A stretch of DNA of 12,211 bases, taken from Isohypsibius dastychi. Lineage: Eukaryota; Tardigrada; Eutardigrada; Parachela; Isohypsibiidae. Below are positions 7,798-12,211 of this stretch, in pieces. The notes beneath the pieces were generated by a model. The model did not search any database and was not told the DNA's origin. It was given only the letters and a program-made list of their open reading frames with translations. Position 1 is the stretch's first letter. Each line of letters begins with the position of its first letter. The stretch covers positions 1 through 12,211 of the forward strand of contig JAQIWT010001142.1 of NCBI GenBank assembly GCA_034696485.1, read 5' to 3'. The translations under genes were made by a program, and so were the position numbers.

Positions 7798-8360
7798 AAA
7801 ACCACTGTCGAGGTGGGACCCGCTTACCCGTTTTCACCTAAACACAGTGTATGCCGTTGTCAAAAGTAGCTACTGATCCCGCCTGCATGGCTTTTGTCAG
7901 TAATGTAGCGCGAATCTGGGTATTCTCAGCAGACTTGCCCCGTCACAGTTTTTTGTCCTCCCACCCGTTTCCGCCTGTTTTTCTCCGCAGCTCCCGTTCT
8001 CCGCCCGTTACCGCTAGAAAGATTTTATTCGTCCCGTTAAATGGCCGTTCACGTTTTACCCGACAATTTGTTTTAAATCAATTTCGAACAAATTTCGCTT
8101 GTTGCGCTGCAACGCTTGCATAACCCTGTTTCGAGGAAGTGGCAATGCTGAGCTTCTTTCCACCGTAGCTCCAAACGATCTTGGTCTGAGTGAGTATGAG
8201 CATGTTCTGTTGGTACTCTAATCTTAATCAAAACCAAACAAAACGGTAACGGGATGATGGGAATTACCGTTTCCGCTGCTTCTGACTGAGGTCCGCCCGT
8301 TCCCGTCCCGTCACATAAAACCCCCGATCCCGTTAATACCCCGATCCCGGTTGTTGCTCC
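7798..8360. repeat. degenerate CCCGTT/CCCGAT-rich zone
   Basis: Variants of CCCGTTNCCG recur on both strands: CCCGCTTACCCGTTTTC near 7819, CCCACCCGTTTCCGCC near 7960, CCCGTTCTCCGCCCGTTACCG near 7992, GTCCCGTTAAATGGCCGTT near 8032, GGTAACGGGATGATGGG near 8243, CCGCCCGTTCCCGTCCCGTC near 8292 and CCCCGATCCCGTTAATA followed by CCCCGATCCCGG near 8319-8348. The period is irregular, so this is a scrambled satellite or a mosaic of small repeats. The short plus (7851-8123) and minus (8073-8369) open frames over it are products of this low-complexity sequence, not genes. Confidence 0.6.
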
Positions 8361-8902
8361 AAGTAACATTTTCGTAATTCACATTTGAATCAAACGAAAA
8401 AGCATTTATCTTGACAATCATGATGTTCTCTACAATCGATTCACTTCAGACAGATCCACATGTAATTTTTTTTTAATTGGCCGGATTTAGAGTTTCATCG
8501 AATTTCCAGTGGAGATTACTGGATTCTAAGGTCGCAGTGATGGAACTGCAGTAATTGCTATGTGATAAATATATAACAACAATGTTTATCCAAAGGAGTT
8601 TTCTTATCCTACGTGCCATTTTGAGCTAATACTGACGTTCCACGTCCGATTTCACCTTGTTCACCTTTGCTCGGCTAGCCATCAATCGTAGATTACTGCC
8701 CGTGGAATGATGTACCTGTGGAATGATCTCAATGAAGTCAAGGCTTTAGGATGCAGCAGTATTTTGGAAGACACAGTTTAGTAAGATGGTGATCGTTTCC
8801 ATAGGGAAGTCCTACTGACACGAAACGATGAATAAAGTAACAGAGTAACTAATTACACATTCAACAGTTTAACATACGTACTGGATTAATGCGCAAATTG
8901 CA
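8360..8902 (+). promoter_or_regulatory. 5' region of the spliced gene; candidate TATA-like element
   Basis: No coding is seen. A TATA-like GATAAATATATAAC lies at about 8565, some 340 bases before the gene's ATG. An AATAAA hexamer at about 8831 could end an upstream transcript, though none is identified. A near-duplicate GTGGAATGAT lies at about 8702 and 8717. There is an in-frame TAA within 30 bases upstream of the ATG at 8903, which supports that ATG as the start unless a leader exon is spliced in. All regulatory assignments here are inference. Confidence 0.25.
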
Positions 8903-9636
8903 ATGAATTCTATAGAAGCGTTGAAGACGATCTATACCTTCGACCCAGATATTTGTGACAGATACTGCGGCATGATGACTTTTGTGTCGGTCCGTCGCGT
9001 CGTTGAACAAGGCACAGAAACGTTGGAATCCTACTACCTGAAAGATGGAAAAACATTTGAGAGAGATGAACTATTTAAAGAGGCTGCGAGATCATTAGAC
9101 CAGTTTAAAAAGATCGCAAAGCTGGACTTGCCTGTTATAAGGAGATCGCTTTATGGACGTGCATCCGAATGCTTGAAGAGCTATCGTTTCTCGATGTCGA
9201 AGAATAACCATCCGTCGAATCTAGAAAGGCGAGTATTTTTAGATGATAGCTGTGCGACAGACATATGGCCCACCGTAAGATTCGAATTCAAAGCTTGTTG
9301 AAGGACCTGGTATTCAATGTCTCCGCCTTTATCTACAGAAAACTGAATGTTATTCGAAACAAGTGATAGAAAACGAGCCGGTGCCAAAATACAGGAAAAT
9401 GCTCAAAGTCTTCGTATACCTGAGTCAACGTCTATATGGTCAACAGTGGAAGATCGCTCTTCTGCCGACAGATTACCCCTACGCCGGTGAGAAATGCAGT
9501 TGTTCGATAGGAAATAAGCAAGGTTGGGGAGAGCTCCATTGAGATGGATGGTCATCATACAGTAAATCATAATACAGGCTGTCCGGGCAAATTTTGCCTC
9601 GACCTTCATCAACTTTTCGGGCTGTCCGGAACCTGA
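8903..9636 (+). CDS. spliced protein-coding gene, about 190 residues, unknown family
   Basis: Exon 1 (8903-9274) gives 124 codons from ATG. A donor, ACC|GTAAGA, and an acceptor, TTTATCTACAG (ending 9338), enclose a 64-base phase-0 intron. Exon 2 then continues in frame (ECYSKQVIENEPVPKYRK, VYLSQRLYGQQWKIALLP) for 67 codons to TGA at 9540-9542. A second donor, CCG|GTGAGA at 9487, and the acceptor AATACAG at 9577 allow a phase-1 join to an exon ending at TGA 9634-9636 (CPGKFCLDLHQLFGLSGT). Both forms total about 191-192 residues. Without splicing the first frame stops at 9301. The protein is hydrophilic and Lys/Arg/Glu-rich, has no signal peptide or membrane helix, and looks helical around residues 55-75 (FERDELFKEAARSLDQFKK). 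Cys occurs at 18, 22, 90, 117 and 128. I recognise no domain or catalytic motif. It sits alone between inverted repeats R1 and R2, so it may be element cargo or a host gene. A nearby poly(A) signal was not found. Confidence 0.6.
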
Positions 9637-10379
9637 AAACGTAGAGGCCATATTATTAAGTGATACCTCCGACTCTCAGGTATCCGAAAAACCAAAAACT
9701 ACCAAGTTCATAGTTTTCTACCAGTAAAGACAACAATCTGATACACAGCTGGGATTCTCGTAAAATGTGATACACCCCCATGTTCTTGGTCTGGCTGAGA
9801 TAAACTCTATATTAACAGAAAGATCTTCTCAAGATCTGTCGATTGATGTAGATTGTTGCCAGAAATATGTATTTGGCAAAGAGTTATTGACAAACAAAGT
9901 TTTGATTGATTTTCGCATTTCTGGCTCATGCGCACGACCTTGCGCGGTCCCGAAAGAATGTAAACAAGTCCCCATTGCATATTTTGGTTTGAAATTCAGT
10001 TCACTTCGGTTTTCTTGACCAATTTGATTGAAGAAAAGCCAAGAAATTGTGAAGCCCAACCAGAGAGCGAAGCGTGCAGGGAAGCTCCAAGAAATAAGCT
10101 GCACCGTTGTGCTTGATCTTGCCCATGCTCCTGGTAGCAGGAGTCATGAGCTTTGGAGGCTTCAGGAGCGCGAGTGCGGAATCAAGATTTTCGATGAAAG
10201 TTGTTTCCGCTTCTCAAATGCACTGACAAAAATGGAAAATCAGATTGGAAAGTTTGGCCTTATTAACAGACGAGACAAATAATTTTCATTTCTCGTAATT
10301 TCCCGTGGCTTACTAACCCAATGTTGTTTCTGGAGTGAAAACCTTCGGGCGTCCCCCAGCTAGATGCTCGTGGGACATA
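9637..10379. other. no firm gene; two short open frames
   Basis: Plus frames of 83 codons (9767-10018) and 84 codons (10028-10282) lie end to end in different phases. The second reads KSQEIVKPNQRAKRAGK and then SHELWRLQERECGIKIFDES, which is plausible protein composition. There is no splice pair that I can defend joining them, no in-frame ATG at the start of the second (it opens with TTG) and no recognised domain. The minus frame at 9829-10104 is most simply a shadow. A small GC hairpin, TTGCGCGGT, lies near 9940. Confidence 0.35.
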
Positions 10380-10725
10380 TTGCGGAAGGTTGTCGAATTG
10401 CCCTCCCGAAAACATTCTGTTTACAAGGTAGGTGGTTGTCTAGGTTTCCAAGTCACCCCTGTTTTTAAAGAACCCGCACACAGCGATTGCACTTGACCTT
10501 GGAATATTTCTCTAAATTCAGATTTACGACGGATCAAAAAAGCAAAAGCTATTGGCTCGATAAATTTCCTTCTTCTTTTTTATGATATTTTTTTTCGAAT
10601 TTTCGAGTGCAAACTGATGGAGGAGTTGAAAAGAGACGCTCGATCTTGAACCTTCGGTTATATCCAAGCCATTACCCGGAAAAGAAGAAAACAGTACGTT
10701 GCTACTTGGATACAACCTTCCGCAA
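10380..10725 (-). mobile_element. repeat R2: inverted copy of R1
   Basis: This is the same unit as R1 in opposite orientation, again bounded by TTGCGGAAGGTTG (10380-10392) and CAACCTTCCGCAA (10713-10725). Identity to R1 continues left past the terminus through AGATGCTCGTGGGACATA (from 10362), giving a perfect 31-base match with 7200-7230. R2 is 346 bases against 428 for R1. The missing part is in the segment between the inner terminus and the TTGTCTAGGTTTCC block. No coding capacity is seen. R1 and R2 together make an inverted pair 3.94 kb across that encloses the spliced gene. Confidence 0.75.
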
Positions 10726-11400
10726 AAACCTGTCAACCCACAAAATCAAATAACTTTATTCCAGGAGAATTTCCGCCGCTGAAACACGTCACAAAACACC
10801 AACGGGTCAGTCTTCACCCGTGTATTCACCCTAGAGGCGTTAATGCACTCGCTTTCTTGGTACTTAATTTCTCGAGAACTGGAAGGGTGAAATATTGGTA
10901 AACTTTCAAGCACAAACCCGCGCAAGCGGTTTTGAAATCCGTATGGCCGGGAGCAAGCGGTTTTTAAAAATTGTACGCTGCACCGACGAGGCGGTAGCAA
11001 CCACTGTTTTGTGTAGAGAAATTTTAACCCACCCCTATCGCACACCCCTCTTCTCCCCGAGTTCCATCACTGCTGTAATGATACTGACTTCTTCTCCAAA
11101 AACCATACCTGAAGCACATAGGTTTCAAAGTATGTCATAGTTTGCAAAATACAATAATGTCTTTGATTGGTATAGTTAAGCTGAAAAAGAAAAGCGTTGA
11201 TACATCATGCTTACGAAACGATATCATTGAGAATCAATTAGAATCTGACGTCTGTTTACATTGCCCTTCAGTGGCCATCTTGGATATTCAGCTCTATCGA
11301 GACCAGTGGCTATCGTATCGCATGTAGCCATGCGGCGTGCGCAGGGCGGTACCCAGAAATTCTGCCTTCCTGTGTTTGGAAGAACCTAATTTAAATGCCA
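10726..11400. other. no firm gene; short direct repeat
   Basis: Overlapping frames of 60-100 codons occur on both strands (minus 10746-11045, plus 10895-11140 and 11142-11327) without domains, splice context or clear starts. The segment has a direct repeat, GCAAGCGGTTTT, at 10922 and 10953, each followed by an A-rich stretch and placed 31 bases apart. Confidence 0.4.
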
Positions 11401-11828
11401 CTCAGTACGAGATTTGCAGACAGGCAGCGCTTACAGGCGCTCAGTTCAGCACTCACCCTTCTCTTCGCTCTTACTCGGTCATTCAAATCTGAATGATACG
11501 GGCCATTCTTCTTTTCAAGTGTGGTATTGTCTAATAAACAATTTTGAGCCACTTCGTCCGCCTCACACAGGCAATCTGAGTAAGACATGCGTCAGGGAAC
11601 CGTCCGATTTTTGCTCTCATAGACCATTCGTCACGTAAACCTATACATACTACCAGCCTTCGGCTGTCAGCATATACCGGCTGTCTCTCCATCAGAGCCA
11701 AGGCCTTACGGAATATACCAGCAAAAACATTGGCATTTTTCCTAATAATCTGATTTAAAATCAGTTTATCGTGTCCATCCTGAATTTATCTCCTATTCTG
11801 TCGCCTGTATTTCTCATATTTTGATTGG
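11401..11828. other. no firm gene
   Basis: Frames of 74 (plus) and 65 (minus) codons cover 11391-11638 on opposite strands. Neither has recognisable features, and each shadows the other. An AATAAA occurs at about 11533 with no gene ending there. From 11640 to 11828 both strands are closed. Confidence 0.45.
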
Positions 11829-11980
11829 CACTTCCGGTCAAAAATAGCTCTTCTGGTTGAAAATGGCAGTTCCGATTGAAAATGTCACTTCCGGTTGAAA
11901 ATCGCTCTTCCGGCTGTTTTTGTCACTTCCGGTTGTTTTTGTCACTTCCAGTTGTCCTTGGCACTTCGGTTGTTTTTCTG
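11829..11980. repeat. tandem array: eight 19-bp units with a CACTTCCGGTTG core
   Basis: Eight consecutive 19-base units start at 11829, 11848, 11867, 11886, 11905, 11924, 11943 and 11962. The left half of each unit is close to CACTTCCGGTTG. In units 1-4 the spacer half is A-rich (AAAAATAG, AAAATGG, AAAATGT, AAAATCG), while in units 5, 6 and 8 it is T-rich (TTTTTGT, TTTTTCT). Unit 7 is intermediate (TCCTTGG). The phase is kept exactly over 152 bases. This is a minisatellite, or an array of binding sites. The core is the reverse complement of ACCGGAAGTG, the canonical ETS-family site, although other explanations for such a satellite are open. Confidence 0.9.
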
Positions 11981-12169
11981 TTGAGGGATGCGGGTAGTGG
12001 AGCAGTCAGGGGGTTTGAGGTTTTAGAAAAAGTTATAACATATGTTTCAATGGGGGGCGCGGCTAGTGGTTTAAATATAGTGAGGGGGCGGCCGAATGGA
12101 CCAATGAGATCAACCTTTTCAAACTTCAAGAACCCGGCAAACCTGGCACACTATTGTGATCAGGGATTG

Positions 12170-12170
<1 letters not shown>

Positions 12171-12211
<41 letters not shown>
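12171..12211. repeat. poly-G homopolymer at right edge
   Basis: Forty-one G bases run to the end of the window. Such a tract can form G-quadruplex structure and often stops polymerase or assembly. The true length is unknown because the sequence ends inside it. Confidence 0.95.

Noticed and set aside
8073-8369. 98-codon minus frame rich in Gly and Thr
   Set aside because: It is produced by the CCCG-rich degenerate repeat and has no independent support.
11923-12129. 68-codon minus frame next to the 19-bp array
   Set aside because: Its C-terminal half is read through the tandem repeat, and nothing else supports it.
1-12211. Bacterial or phage origin, including CRISPR arrays and toxin or defence operons
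   Set aside because: There are no tightly packed long reading frames, no ribosome-binding sites ahead of starts, no direct-repeat and spacer pattern, and clear GT-AG introns are present.

Overview
The window looks like non-coding-rich nuclear DNA of a eukaryote, most likely a small-genome invertebrate. No open frame reaches 190 codons on either strand. The best protein signals are short exons joined by GT-AG introns of about 60-115 bases with pyrimidine-rich acceptors. There are no Shine-Dalgarno-led gene strings, and base composition is a fairly even, slightly AT-rich mix. The species cannot be named from the sequence. The window begins near an 18-base C run and ends in a 41-base G run, so it is probably a whole contig or scaffold piece stopped at a homopolymer.

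Layout. Positions 1-690 hold the C run and nothing else convincing. Positions 690-3110 hold protein-like fragments on the plus strand. The most coherent is a chain at 2194-2947 that reads as six phase-compatible exons, but four of its five introns would be only 28-39 bases, so a decayed gene is as likely. Positions 3560-3925 and 4729-5060 hold further isolated open segments. Positions 5810-6262 hold a possible two-exon gene with a 114-base intron. Its end runs into a foldback (6181-6392) whose arms of about 72 bases are nearly identical.

The right half is dominated by a repeat family. R1 (6785-7212) and R2 (10380-10725) are inverted copies of one unit. Each is bounded by the same 13-base inverted terminus, TTGCGGAAGGTTG, and the two share a further perfect 18 bases beyond one terminus. 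Older partial copies lie at 7605-7730 and 7753-7797. Between R1 and R2 lie a CCCG-rich degenerate repeat zone (about 7800-8350) and the best gene of the window (8903-9636). That gene is a plus-strand gene of about 190 residues with a 64-base phase-0 intron and probably a second intron. I do not recognise its protein family. A unique spliced gene between long inverted repeats is the layout of a non-autonomous or unfamiliar DNA transposon, but no target-site duplication is visible, and two independent insertions flanking a host gene fit equally well.

The far right (10730-12211) has no firm gene. It holds a clean tandem array of eight 19-base units (11829-11980), each with a core close to CACTTCCGGTTG, the reverse complement of an ETS-factor-type ACCGGAAGTG site. 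The terminal poly-G follows. No rRNA, tRNA, CRISPR array or known transposase domain was recognised.
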